A stretch of 64,000 nt of DNA from Rhizobium sp. CF080. GTDB lineage: Bacteria; Pseudomonadota; Alphaproteobacteria; Rhizobiales; Rhizobiaceae. Within the stretch, counting starts at the first letter, position 1; each line of letters starts with the position of its first letter. Below the pieces are notes generated by a model. It saw only the letters and a list, made by a program, of their open reading frames with translations, was not told where the DNA came from and did no database searches. The stretch lies in contig NZ_AKKC02000002.1 of the NCBI RefSeq assembly GCF_000282095.2, positions 682,001 to 746,000 on the forward strand. The letters are read 5' to 3'. A program made the position numbers and the translations under genes. Below are positions 47,953 to 56,207 of this stretch, piece by piece.

Positions 47953-49013
47953 GACCCGTTCCTCTCGCGGTAGTGATTGCGCAGGAGCATCGCGAAGATC
48001 GGCGCGCCGACGAGGGCGGTGATGACGCCGAGCGGGATTTCGGCGGCGGTCGCGGTGCGGGCGAGCGTATCGATGATCACCATGAAGCCGGCGCCGAGCA
48101 CGACCGAGGCCGGCAGCAGCGCGCGGTGGTCGTGGCCGACCAGCAGGCGGCAGGCATGCGGGATGACGATGCCGATCCAGCCGATGATGCCGGAGACGGC
48201 CACCTGGCTGCCGACGATGACGGCGATCAGCCCGAACACCATCCAGCGTTCGCGGTTGGTCTTGGCGCCGAGGCTCTGAGCCTCCGACTCGTCCAGCGAC
48301 AGGATGTTGAGGCGGAAACGCAGCATCCACAGAAGCACGCCGCCGATGATGAGGCCGGGCGCGGCGATCAGCGTACGTTCCCAGGTCGCCGTCGCAAACG
48401 AGCCCATCAGCCAGTAGACGATGGCCGGAAGCGACGTGTTCGGGTCGGCGACGAATTGCAGCAGCGAGACGACGGCCGAGAACATCGAGCTGACCACGAG
48501 GCCGGAGAGGATCACGGTGATCGTTTCGCTGCGGCCGTTGATGCGCGAGATCAGGCCGACGAGGATCACCGCCGCCATGCCGGAGATGAAGACCATGGAG
48601 ATCAGCGGGAAACCCCAGACGCCGAGCATGATGCCGAGCGCACCGCCGAAGGCTGCTCCTTGCGAGATGCCGAGGATATCCGGCGAGACCAGCGGGTTGC
48701 GGAAAACACCCTGCAGCGCCGCACCCGACAGAGCGAGCCCGGCGCCGGCGAGCGCTGCGAGCACCACGCGTGGTGCCCGGACCAGAAGAACGATGCGCTC
48801 GTCGATCGTGGTGAGTTCCCGCCACGGGTCGGTGGCGCCGAGCCAGATCAGCTCCAGCGCACGGGTTGCCGGGACAGAAAAACGGCCGACGCAGAGACTG
48901 ACCACGAAAGCGACCGCAAACAGCGCCAGCAGCCCTGCGAAAACCAGGGTCTGCCGTGCCAAGTGCGCGCGGCGGACCATCGGAGCCGTCTCGTCCTGCG
49001 TCAGCGCCGCCAT
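47949..49013 (-). CDS. ABC permease, FecCD family
   Basis: A 354-residue permease with about ten membrane segments. Family motifs include GAGLALSGAALQGVFRNPLVSPDILGISQGAAFG and the C-terminal GWIGIVIPHACRLLVGHDHRALLP. FecCD permeases form homodimers or pairs that move siderophores, heme, cobalamin or related metal chelates. Only one permease gene is present, so a homodimer is expected. It lies 3 bp after the binding-protein gene. Confidence 0.9.
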   Translation of the reverse strand: MAALTQDETAPMVRRAHLARQTLVFAGLLALFAVAFVVSLCVGRFSVPATRALELIWLGATDPWRELTTIDERIVLLVRAPRVVLAALAGAGLALSGAALQGVFRNPLVSPDILGISQGAAFGGALGIMLGVWGFPLISMVFISGMAAVILVGLISRINGRSETITVILSGLVVSSMFSAVVSLLQFVADPNTSLPAIVYWLMGSFATATWERTLIAAPGLIIGGVLLWMLRFRLNILSLDESEAQSLGAKTNRERWMVFGLIAVIVGSQVAVSGIIGWIGIVIPHACRLLVGHDHRALLPASVVLGAGFMVIIDTLARTATAAEIPLGVITALVGAPIFAMLLRNHYRERNGS

Positions 49014-49016
49014 GAC

Positions 49017-50108
49017 CTACTTCGCCTTGAACTGGGCGTAGTTGGCCGAGCCGCTCTGTTCCTTCATCCACAGGATGCCGTCGATATCGGCATCGGTGAT
49101 GTCGTAGTTGTAGAGCGTCTTGTAGGCGGTCTTCATCTCGGCGCGCAGATCGTATTTGAAGACGTCCGGCTGGGTGATATTGGCCGTCCACATCCAGGCC
49201 AGCGGCGATTCCTGGTTCGGCGGGTCCCAGCGATAGCCGCCGAGCGGCATCTTGTAGACGCGCTTGTTCCTGGCCGCCTTGGTCAGCGACAGGATCGGGT
49301 CGCTATAGACCCAGTCGACGTTCAGTTTGGCTTCGAAGGCGTTGAGGAAGATGATTTCCGGATCCCACTGAGCGATCTGCTCCTTGTTGATCGTCACCGT
49401 GCCGTTGAGTTCGGCCGAGGCGTTCTTGCCGCCGACGAGTTCCATGTACCAGGCATTGTAGCTGCCCTTGGTTCCCGTCGTGGCGATGTCGGTCAGTGCA
49501 CGGGCGATATAAAGCGTGGTCGGCTTCTTGTCTTCCGGGATCGCCTTGGCTTTCGCCTCGATGTCCTTCTGCACCCGGTCGCGCCACTCGACCAGTTCCT
49601 TGATGCGCTCCGGCTTGCCGATCGCCCTGGAGGTCATCGTCATGTAGTCGCGGGTCAGCTGCTCTGTGCCGTAGAGGATCAGCATGGCGTTGAGGCCGGC
49701 ATTGGTGATCGGCGCGACGATGTCGTTGCCGCGGCCGCCCCACTGGATGACGAGATCGGGGTTGGTCGCCGTCAGCGCCTCGACGTTCGGCACGAAATTC
49801 GGTGCGGTCACGTCGGACGGGATGTCCTTGGTTTCCGGAAAGATCTTGCTCAGGATACCTTCGAGCACGGCGCTCTTGGCGGTCGGGTTCATGCCGACCA
49901 GCTTCTTCGTCCCGCCGTCGAGGGCGATCACCGTGGAGGCCATCGGAATGACGATCGAGACGATGCGTTCGGCGGCTTTCGCGAGTTTCACCTCGCGGTT
50001 TTCCTGATCCTTGAAAATGATCTCCTCCGCCGCGGCACCATGCGCCAGCAAGCCGGAAAGTGCAGCGGCCAGAAGGCAGCGCGTAGCGAAACGAGTGAGC
50101 GAAACCAT
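49017..50108 (-). CDS. ABC periplasmic binding protein (FecB/BtuF-like, metal or chelate)
   Basis: A 363-residue binding protein with a Sec signal peptide (about 1-27, CLLAAALSGLLAHGAAAEE) and a periplasmic-binding domain of the TroA/FecB class. Blocks are ERIVSIVIPMASTVIAL, ATNPDLVIQWGG and, near the C terminus, WDPPNQESPLAWMW. The long form of about 360 residues with NQESPL is seen in members linked to metal or corrinoid uptake. It is the first gene of a six-gene operon. I find no cobalamin riboswitch and no outer-membrane receptor gene nearby. Confidence 0.83.
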   Translation of the reverse strand: MVSLTRFATRCLLAAALSGLLAHGAAAEEIIFKDQENREVKLAKAAERIVSIVIPMASTVIALDGGTKKLVGMNPTAKSAVLEGILSKIFPETKDIPSDVTAPNFVPNVEALTATNPDLVIQWGGRGNDIVAPITNAGLNAMLILYGTEQLTRDYMTMTSRAIGKPERIKELVEWRDRVQKDIEAKAKAIPEDKKPTTLYIARALTDIATTGTKGSYNAWYMELVGGKNASAELNGTVTINKEQIAQWDPEIIFLNAFEAKLNVDWVYSDPILSLTKAARNKRVYKMPLGGYRWDPPNQESPLAWMWTANITQPDVFKYDLRAEMKTAYKTLYNYDITDADIDGILWMKEQSGSANYAQFKAK

Positions 50109-50318
50109 GATCTATCCCCTGCCGGTAACGTCGTCGGGGAGCATTCCTAATGCGCGTGATTATTCTTGTCTACAAATCTCCACTTTTAAAAGAGCTTTTC
50201 ATCCAACCTGGTGCCCTGTGACGGGCTCAAATCGCCCGGTCGGTGCATTCACGCTCGCAAAGCAGCGGGCGGGCGGCTATGGAACGCTGGTGTCGATCGA
50301 TTTCATCAGAGGATATTC

Positions 50319-50876
50319 ATGCCGACCATCTACCTCGCCGGCCCCGAAGTATTTCTGCCCGATGCCCAGACCGTGATGGGCGAAAAACGGCGGATTGCCC
50401 GCAGCTTCGGTTTCGAGCCGACCGGTCCCGGCAGCGACGAGAACCAGGCGCCGGTCGGACGGCTGACGGCAGCCGCGATCTACCAGCGTAACGAGGACGC
50501 GACGCGGCGCGCGGATGTCTGCCTCGCCAATATCACGCCGTTCCGCGGCATCAGCGCCGATCCCGGTACCGTCTACGAAGTCGGTTTCATGATCGCGCTC
50601 GGCAAACGGGTCTGGGCCTATACCAACCATCCCGACGACTATGGCATGCGGGTACGGTCGATCTGGTATGCCGGACTCCACATCGATGAAAGCAGCGGCC
50701 GCCCCCGCGGTCCCGACGGACTGTCGATCGAGAACCACGGCAAGTCCGACAATCTGATGATCGACGTCGGCATCGAAGCGGGCGGCGGCCGTGTCATCCG
50801 AGCCTCCGCTTTGCCGACCGATCCCGAACGGGAACTCGCGGCCTATACCGAGGCGTTGCGGCACTTGCGGGCTTAG
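50319..50876 (+). CDS. Nucleoside 2-deoxyribosyltransferase-like protein
   Basis: A 185-residue protein starting MPTIYLAGPEVFLPDAQTVMGEK. It has the family blocks AAIYQRNEDATRRADVCLANITPFRG, DPGTVYEVGFMIALGK and, near the end, SDNLMIDVGIEAGGGRVI. The Glu in TVYEVG is at the catalytic position. Members exchange bases on deoxynucleosides or cleave N-glycosidic bonds. The ATG at 50319 has GAGG six bases upstream. The 210-bp region upstream, shared with the divergent binding-protein gene, shows no clear operator. It converges on the GntR gene with a 4-bp overlap. Confidence 0.82.
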   Translation: MPTIYLAGPEVFLPDAQTVMGEKRRIARSFGFEPTGPGSDENQAPVGRLTAAAIYQRNEDATRRADVCLANITPFRGISADPGTVYEVGFMIALGKRVWAYTNHPDDYGMRVRSIWYAGLHIDESSGRPRGPDGLSIENHGKSDNLMIDVGIEAGGGRVIRASALPTDPERELAAYTEALRHLRA

Positions 50877-51601
50877 CCGAGCGACAGGGCGTCCTTGAGA
50901 CCCAGGCCCTGTTTCACCTGGAGATCGAGATCGGCTTCGATATGGTCGATGTGGTGGATCATGAGCTTGGCGGCACGCTCGCCATCACCCTTTTCCAGGG
51001 CGTCGAGAACGGCGGTATGCTCGGAATGCCCGCAGCTCGACACGCCGGAACGGCCATAGAGCGCAATCACCAGCGATGAACGGGCGACCAGCTCGTCCAT
51101 GAAACGCTGCAGGATGACGTTGCCGGCAACGGATGCCAGCATCAGATGGAAATCCCCCGAAGCCTTGATCTCGGCGCGGCGCGCGGCCGGGCCGCGCTCG
51201 TTCATGTAGCGCTCTTCCTCGTTGAGCTGACGGCGGAACTCCGCGATGTCCTCAGGCGTGATGCGCTCGACCGCAGCCGCGACAATGCCGGGCTCGATCA
51301 GCCGGCGCGAGGCAAAAATCTGGCGCGCTTCTTCCGGCGACGGATTGGAGACGAAGGCGCCGCGGTTACGCTCGGTCTTCACCAGGCCTTCGAAGGCGAG
51401 CATCTGCAGTGCGGCGCGGGCCACCGTGCGGCTGACGTCGAAGAGAGAGCCCACTTCGCTTTCAGACAGTTTGGTGCCGGGCGCGAGACGCCGGTCGATG
51501 ATCGCATTGCGTAAGGATTCCCGGATCGCCATGGAGCGATCTTCCGGGGAACGTTCCTCGGGTGTGGTGTCGGTAAGATTGATCTTTTCGCTGATATTCA
51601 T
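50873..51601 (-). CDS. GntR-family (FCD-type) transcriptional regulator
   Basis: A 242-residue regulator with an N-terminal winged helix (about 22-90, LRNAIIDRRLAPGTKLSESEVGSLFDVSRTVARAALQMLAFEGLV) and a C-terminal FCD ligand domain (about 100-230), where GDFHLMLASVAGN and HSEHTAVLDAL give the usual Asp/His metal ligands. FCD regulators usually repress catabolic operons until a carboxylic-acid ligand binds. It is divergent from the PotABCD-like operon. The ATG at 51601 excludes a 57-residue upstream extension that would run into the operator region. Confidence 0.87.
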   Translation of the reverse strand: MNISEKINLTDTTPEERSPEDRSMAIRESLRNAIIDRRLAPGTKLSESEVGSLFDVSRTVARAALQMLAFEGLVKTERNRGAFVSNPSPEEARQIFASRRLIEPGIVAAAVERITPEDIAEFRRQLNEEERYMNERGPAARRAEIKASGDFHLMLASVAGNVILQRFMDELVARSSLVIALYGRSGVSSCGHSEHTAVLDALEKGDGERAAKLMIHHIDHIEADLDLQVKQGLGLKDALSLG

Positions 51602-51680
51602 TGCTGGAGTCCGATGTCCGGCTTTTGTAACCCGAGTGGCTACAGAATGCCAAGCGACTTGTTTTTGATCCAATGTCAAG

Positions 51681-51715
51681 ATTGCATACGATTTGCCCAA
51701 AGGATCGCAAACGAT
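51681..51715. promoter_or_regulatory. Repeated candidate GntR operator
   Basis: ATTGCATACGAT (51681-51692) and ATCGCAAACGAT (51704-51715) are similar 12-mers spaced 23 bases apart, about two helical turns. The first is close to ATTGTATACAAT, a form often bound by FCD-type GntR repressors. Both lie in the 240-bp divergent region between the GntR gene and the importer operon. Confidence 0.45.
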
Positions 51716-51841
51716 CGCACGATTTTTACGCAGTCGCAAAACGCAACCGCCAAGGCCTCGAGGTAAAGCCAAGTCTTTCTAAAGGTTTAGTCGAGTTGGC
51801 ACGGCTGATGCATAGCTATATCAGACGCAAGGGAGCGCCTG

Positions 51842-52933
51842 ATGAGCAAAGCCGCCGAAATCGACATCGCTTCAGTCTCTAAGATCTACGGAACAACCAC
51901 GGCCGTTCACGCGATCAGCCTGAAGATTCCGGCCGGAACCTATTGCTGCCTGCTCGGACCGTCCGGCTGCGGCAAGACCTCGACGCTCAGGATGATCGCC
52001 GGCCATGAGAGCATTTCCTCGGGCGACGTCCGTCTCGGCAACATCGTCGTCACCGACCTGCCGCCGGCCAAGCGCGGCACGGCGATGATGTTCCAGTCCT
52101 ACGCCCTCTTCCCGCATCTCGACCTCGTCGACAATGTCGCTTTCAGCCTGAAGATGAAGGGCGTCGACAAGGACGAGCGGCGCGCCAAGGCGATGGACAT
52201 GCTGCAACTGATGCAGCTCGAAGCCTATGCGACCCGCCGCCCGGCGCAGCTTTCCGGCGGCCAGCAGCAGCGCGTGGCGCTTGCCCGCGCGCTGATCACC
52301 GATCCGGAAGCGCTGCTGCTCGACGAGCCGCTCTCGGCGCTCGATCCGTTCCTGAAGATCCGCATGCGCGCGGAACTGAAGAAGCTGCAGACCTCGCTCG
52401 GCATCACCTTCGTGCATGTGACGCATAGCCAGGAAGAGGCGATGGCGCTCGCCGACCTGATCGTGGTGATGAACGATGGCCGGATCGAACAGGCCGCCCA
52501 TCCGCGCGTCGTGTTCGAAAAGCCGGCCACCGCCTTCGTTGCCAAGTTCATGGGCGATCACAACGTCATTTCCGGCCGGGTGACGCAGAGTTCCGGCGAC
52601 AAGCTGATGTTGTCCGTGCCTGCAGGCGGCGATTTCCTTGCCACCGATGACGGCGCAGCCGGGCTGACCGATACCGCCGATATCGCCATCCGCACCGACC
52701 ATGTTCGCATCGGCCAGCCTTCCGAAAAGGGCCTCGGCTTCACCGGCTCCGTCTCGAACGTGGAATATCGCGGTTCCTCGGTAAAACTCTCGGTCAACGG
52801 CGCAGGGATCGAGGATTTCACCGCGATCCTGACCGACGCCGAATTTTTCGCCAATCCGGTCAAGGTCGGAGAAGCGATCCCCCTTTCCTGGGGCCGCGAG
52901 GATGCGATCGTCCTCGGCCGCCTCAAGAACTGA
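51842..52933 (+). CDS. ABC transporter ATP-binding protein (PotA-like)
   Basis: A 363-residue ATPase with Walker A GPSGCGKTSTL, signature LSGGQQQRVALA, Walker B ALLLDEPLSALD, H-loop VTHSQEEAM and a TOBE domain (about 285-360). It heads an operon of ATPase, binding protein, two permeases, racemase and acetyltransferase. In this operon the ATPase is encoded first, unlike the 38-42 kb system. It is probably repressed by the divergent GntR regulator. Confidence 0.87.
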   Translation: MSKAAEIDIASVSKIYGTTTAVHAISLKIPAGTYCCLLGPSGCGKTSTLRMIAGHESISSGDVRLGNIVVTDLPPAKRGTAMMFQSYALFPHLDLVDNVAFSLKMKGVDKDERRAKAMDMLQLMQLEAYATRRPAQLSGGQQQRVALARALITDPEALLLDEPLSALDPFLKIRMRAELKKLQTSLGITFVHVTHSQEEAMALADLIVVMNDGRIEQAAHPRVVFEKPATAFVAKFMGDHNVISGRVTQSSGDKLMLSVPAGGDFLATDDGAAGLTDTADIAIRTDHVRIGQPSEKGLGFTGSVSNVEYRGSSVKLSVNGAGIEDFTAILTDAEFFANPVKVGEAIPLSWGREDAIVLGRLKN

Positions 52934-52969
52934 TGCCACCAAAAAACTCAACCAGAGGAGAACAAGGCA

Positions 52970-54259
52970 ATGACTGAGACCAAGAAGACACCTAAGGGAA
53001 TTTCGCGCCGCACGCTTCTGAAGACGGCGTCCGCCGCGGCCGGTCTTGCCGCCGGCTCCGGCGCCATTACCGGCTTCCCGACCATCTGGGCCCAGAACCC
53101 GATCACGCTGCGCCAGTTCGGCACCGGCGTTTCGAACCTCAATGCGATCGCCGAGAAGTGCAAGGCCGACCTCGGCATCACGCTCGAAATGACCGCGACG
53201 GATTCGGATGCCGCCGCCCAGCGCGCCGTCACTCAGCCGAATTCCTACGACATCGCCGACATCGAATACTGGATCCTCAAGAAGGTCTATCCGGCCGGCG
53301 TCATCCAGCCGATGGATACGACCAAGCTCAAATATTACGACAAGATCGTGCCGCTGTTCAAAAACGGCAAGCTGAAGCCGGACAGCGTGATCGCGCAAGG
53401 GACCGCGCCGCACACGGTCGGTTATGTCGCCAAGCCCGGCGACAAGACCTTCGCCAAGGAAGAGACCAAGTGGTTCACGATGGTTCCGACCATCTACAAC
53501 GCCGACACGCTCGGCATCCGCCCGGACCTGGTCGGCCGCGAGATCTCGACCTGGGCCGACATCATGGACCCGAAGTTCAAGGGCAAGGCCTCGATCCTCA
53601 ACATCCCGTCGATCGGCATCATGGATGCCGCGATGATCATGGAGGCCATGGGCAACATCAAGTATGCCGACAAGGGCAACATGACCAAGGCGGAGATCGA
53701 CAAGACGATCGACTTCCTGATCAAGGCGAAGCAGGGCGGCCAGTTCCGTGCTTTCTGGAAGTCGTTCGACGAGAGCGTCAACCTGATGGCCTCGGGCGAA
53801 GTCGTCATCCAGTCCATGTGGTCGCCGGCCGTTGCCGCCGTCCGCTCCAAGGGCATCGCCTGCAAATACCAGCCGCTCAAAGAAGGTTATCGCTCCTGGG
53901 GCGGCGGTCTCGGTCTTGCCGCCCATCTTTCGGGCGCCAAGCTCGATGCGGCCTATGAATATATCAACTGGTACACGTCCGGCTGGGTCGGCGCCTATCT
54001 CAATCGCCAGGGCTACTATTCGGCCGCCATGGAAACCGCCAAGGCCCACATGTCTGCCGACGAATGGGGCTACTGGATCGAAGGCAAGCCGGCCAAGGGC
54101 GATATCGTCGCTCCGGACGGCAAGGTCATGGAAAAGGCCGGTGCAGTGCGCGACGGCGGCTCCTTCGAGGAACGCATGGGCCACGTGGCCTGCTGGAACT
54201 CGGTCATGGACGAGGACCGCTACATGGTCCGCCGCTGGAACGAGTTCATCGCGGCGTAA
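52970..54259 (+). CDS. ABC binding protein (PotD-like), Tat-exported
   Basis: A 429-residue binding protein with a twin-arginine signal (SRRTLLKTASAAAGLAAGSG, about residues 12-31), cleaved near TIWAQ. The mature start PITLRQFGTGVSNLNAIAE is of the family-1 type. Tat export implies folding before transport. The AGAGGAGAA site precedes the ATG. It is followed by a pair of palindromic repeats before the permease genes. The ligand is not evident; the racemase encoded downstream suggests a ureide or hydantoin. Confidence 0.85.
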   Translation: MTETKKTPKGISRRTLLKTASAAAGLAAGSGAITGFPTIWAQNPITLRQFGTGVSNLNAIAEKCKADLGITLEMTATDSDAAAQRAVTQPNSYDIADIEYWILKKVYPAGVIQPMDTTKLKYYDKIVPLFKNGKLKPDSVIAQGTAPHTVGYVAKPGDKTFAKEETKWFTMVPTIYNADTLGIRPDLVGREISTWADIMDPKFKGKASILNIPSIGIMDAAMIMEAMGNIKYADKGNMTKAEIDKTIDFLIKAKQGGQFRAFWKSFDESVNLMASGEVVIQSMWSPAVAAVRSKGIACKYQPLKEGYRSWGGGLGLAAHLSGAKLDAAYEYINWYTSGWVGAYLNRQGYYSAAMETAKAHMSADEWGYWIEGKPAKGDIVAPDGKVMEKAGAVRDGGSFEERMGHVACWNSVMDEDRYMVRRWNEFIAA

Positions 54260-54301
54260 GGCCCCAGGGTCCGGCGCTGCAGGCCTAGCGTCCCTGAACC
54301 C

Positions 54302-54400
54302 GTCATCCTCGGGCTTGGCCCGAGGATCCACGCCAGGGGCGAGAGAGCGAAAGGGCGCACGGACGACGAAATGGATCCTCGGGTCAAGCCCGAGGATGAC
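54302..54400. repeat. Pair of inverted intergenic palindromes (REP/BIME-like)
   Basis: Copy 1 (54302-54330) and copy 2 (54372-54400) are nearly exact reverse complements, each with the core CCTCGGGC-N3-GCCCGAGG (copy 1) or its counterpart. Each copy can form its own hairpin and together they can form a long stem. Such CGTCATCCTCGGGC elements are common between rhizobial genes. Located between the binding-protein and permease genes, they may stabilise the upstream mRNA. Confidence 0.75.
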
Positions 54401-54452
54401 GACCGGGTGAGGAAGCATATTCCGCTCTCGGGTAACCCCAGGGAGACGAAAC

Positions 54453-55364
54453 ATGGCGACGATCACATCCTCGGAACCAGATAGTGCCGACATGACGAAG
54501 GCGAAAGGCTTTCGTCTGTCGCCGGCGCTGATCTCCTATCTTCAGGCGACGCCGCTGGCGCTGATCCTCGGCGCCTTTCTGCTCCTGCCGATCCTGATGA
54601 TTACAGTCGTCAGCTTCTGGGATTACGACTTCGCCCAGATGTACCCCGACCTCCTGACAATGAACTATACGGAGACGCTGGGTTCGTGGGTTACCTGGAA
54701 GACCTATCTGAACACCCTCAAATTCGCCTTCCTGGTCTGGGCGATCACGCTGTTCGTCGGTTTCTGGGTTGCCTATTTCCTCGCCTTCCACATCCGCACC
54801 ACCGCCATGCAGATGGTGCTCTTCCTCGTCTGCACCGTGCCGTTCCTGACGTCCAACATCATCCGCATGATCTCGTGGATCCCGGTGCTGGGCCGTAACG
54901 GTCTCGTCAATACGACGCTGATCAACGCCGGCATCATTCCCGAGCCGATCGAATGGCTGCTCTATTCGGATTTCGCCGTCGTGCTCGCGATGGTGCATCT
55001 CTACACGCTGTTCATGGTGACGCCGATCTTCAACACGCTGATGCGCATCGACAAATCGTTGGTGGAAGCCGCCCGCGACGCCGGTGCGACGAGCACGCAG
55101 ATCCTCACCAACGTCATCATTCCCCTCGCAAAACCCGGCATGGCGATCGGCACCATTTTCGTGGTGACGCTGGTGATGGCGGATTTCTCGACAGTGCAAG
55201 TCATGTCCGGCGGCCAGAGCGCCTCGGTGGCGCTGATGATGAAGAACCAGATGTCGCTGCTGCAATATCCGGCGGCGGCCGCCAACGCGGTCGTGCTGCT
55301 TATCCTCGTGCTGCTGATGGTCGCGGGCATCCTGCGCATCGTCGACATCCGCAAAGAGCTTTAG
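54453..55364 (+). CDS. ABC permease (PotB-like)
   Basis: A 303-residue permease with about six membrane segments (the first around 32-54) and an EAA loop KSLVEAARDAGATSTQILTNVIIPL. GGGAG lies seven bases before the ATG at 54453. It pairs with the PotC-like permease encoded 19 bp downstream. Confidence 0.86.
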   Translation: MATITSSEPDSADMTKAKGFRLSPALISYLQATPLALILGAFLLLPILMITVVSFWDYDFAQMYPDLLTMNYTETLGSWVTWKTYLNTLKFAFLVWAITLFVGFWVAYFLAFHIRTTAMQMVLFLVCTVPFLTSNIIRMISWIPVLGRNGLVNTTLINAGIIPEPIEWLLYSDFAVVLAMVHLYTLFMVTPIFNTLMRIDKSLVEAARDAGATSTQILTNVIIPLAKPGMAIGTIFVVTLVMADFSTVQVMSGGQSASVALMMKNQMSLLQYPAAAANAVVLLILVLLMVAGILRIVDIRKEL

Positions 55365-55383
55365 GAAAAGGGAGAGTTTTGAG

Positions 55384-56202
55384 ATGCACAGCGACAAGCG
55401 CGGCCGCGAATTCTACCTTCTCGCCATCTTCTTCGTCATCTTCGTGCTGTTCCTTTACGGCCCGCTCTCGGCAATCCTGATTCTTTCCTTTCAGGGGCCG
55501 AACGGCGGCCTGACCTTCCCGCTGAACGGGGTGTCGCTGCGCTGGTTCGCCAACCTGTTCGAGACCCAAGCGGTCGGCGATTTCGGCGGATCGTTCCGCC
55601 GTTCCGCCATGCTCGGCATCATGGTGATGATCGTCACCGTCGTGGTCTCGCTCCTGGCAGGACTTTCCTTCCGCCGCCGCTTTATCGGCTCGACCGCGCT
55701 GTTCTATCTCGCGGTCGCCAGTCTCGTCGTACCGTCGATCATCATCTCCCTCGGTATCGGCGTCGTCTTCCAGCAGCTCGGTTTCCAGCCGTCCTGGTAT
55801 ACGTCCGCCTTCGGCGCCCATCTCACCTGGACGCTGCCCTTCGGCGTGCTGATCATGTTTGCCGTGTTCAACCGTTTTTCGCCGGCCTACGAGGAAGCCG
55901 CGCGCGATCTCGGCGCCTCGTCCTGGCAGACCTTCGCCCATGTCGTGCTGCCGATGATCGCGCCGAGCCTTGTGGGTGTCGGCCTGTTCGGCTTCACGCT
56001 GTCCTATGACGAATTCGCGCGCACGTTGATGACCGCGGGTACGTTCAACACGCTGCCGCTCGAAATCTATGGCATGACCACCAATGTCACGACGCCGGTG
56101 CTCTATGCGCTCGGCACGGTGACCACGGTTTTCTCCTTCCTCGTCATCGCCGGCACGCTCGGCCTGATCGTCCAGCTCAATCGCCGCCGCCTGCGGTCGT
56201 GA
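55384..56202 (+). CDS. ABC permease (PotC-like)
   Basis: A 272-residue permease with about six membrane segments and an EAA loop PAYEEAARDLGASSWQTFAHVVLPM. AGGAAAAGGGAG lies upstream of the ATG. It completes the ATPase-binding protein-permease-permease set, and its stop overlaps a possible GTG start of the racemase gene. Confidence 0.86.
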   Translation: MHSDKRGREFYLLAIFFVIFVLFLYGPLSAILILSFQGPNGGLTFPLNGVSLRWFANLFETQAVGDFGGSFRRSAMLGIMVMIVTVVVSLLAGLSFRRRFIGSTALFYLAVASLVVPSIIISLGIGVVFQQLGFQPSWYTSAFGAHLTWTLPFGVLIMFAVFNRFSPAYEEAARDLGASSWQTFAHVVLPMIAPSLVGVGLFGFTLSYDEFARTLMTAGTFNTLPLEIYGMTTNVTTPVLYALGTVTTVFSFLVIAGTLGLIVQLNRRRLRS

Positions 56203-56207
56203 ACAGA

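Noticed and set aside
47953-49191. In-frame extension of the FecE-like ATPase back to 49191, suggesting a fusion.
   Set aside because: The extension is Arg-rich shadow sequence across the permease gene, and the ATPase has a normal ATG in an ATGA overlap at 47952.
47973-50150. A 725-codon plus-strand open frame opposite the FecB- and FecCD-like genes.
   Set aside because: Repetitive charged translation typical of an antisense phase in high-GC DNA; no ribosome site.
50109-50318. A cobalamin or molybdenum-cofactor riboswitch before the metal-type importer.
   Set aside because: No B12-box-like sequence or recognisable core of either class was found on the minus strand.
51872-54493. An 873-codon minus-strand open frame opposite the ATPase and binding-protein genes.
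   Set aside because: Low-complexity Arg/Gly/Asp/His composition, no recognised motif and full overlap with two clear genes.
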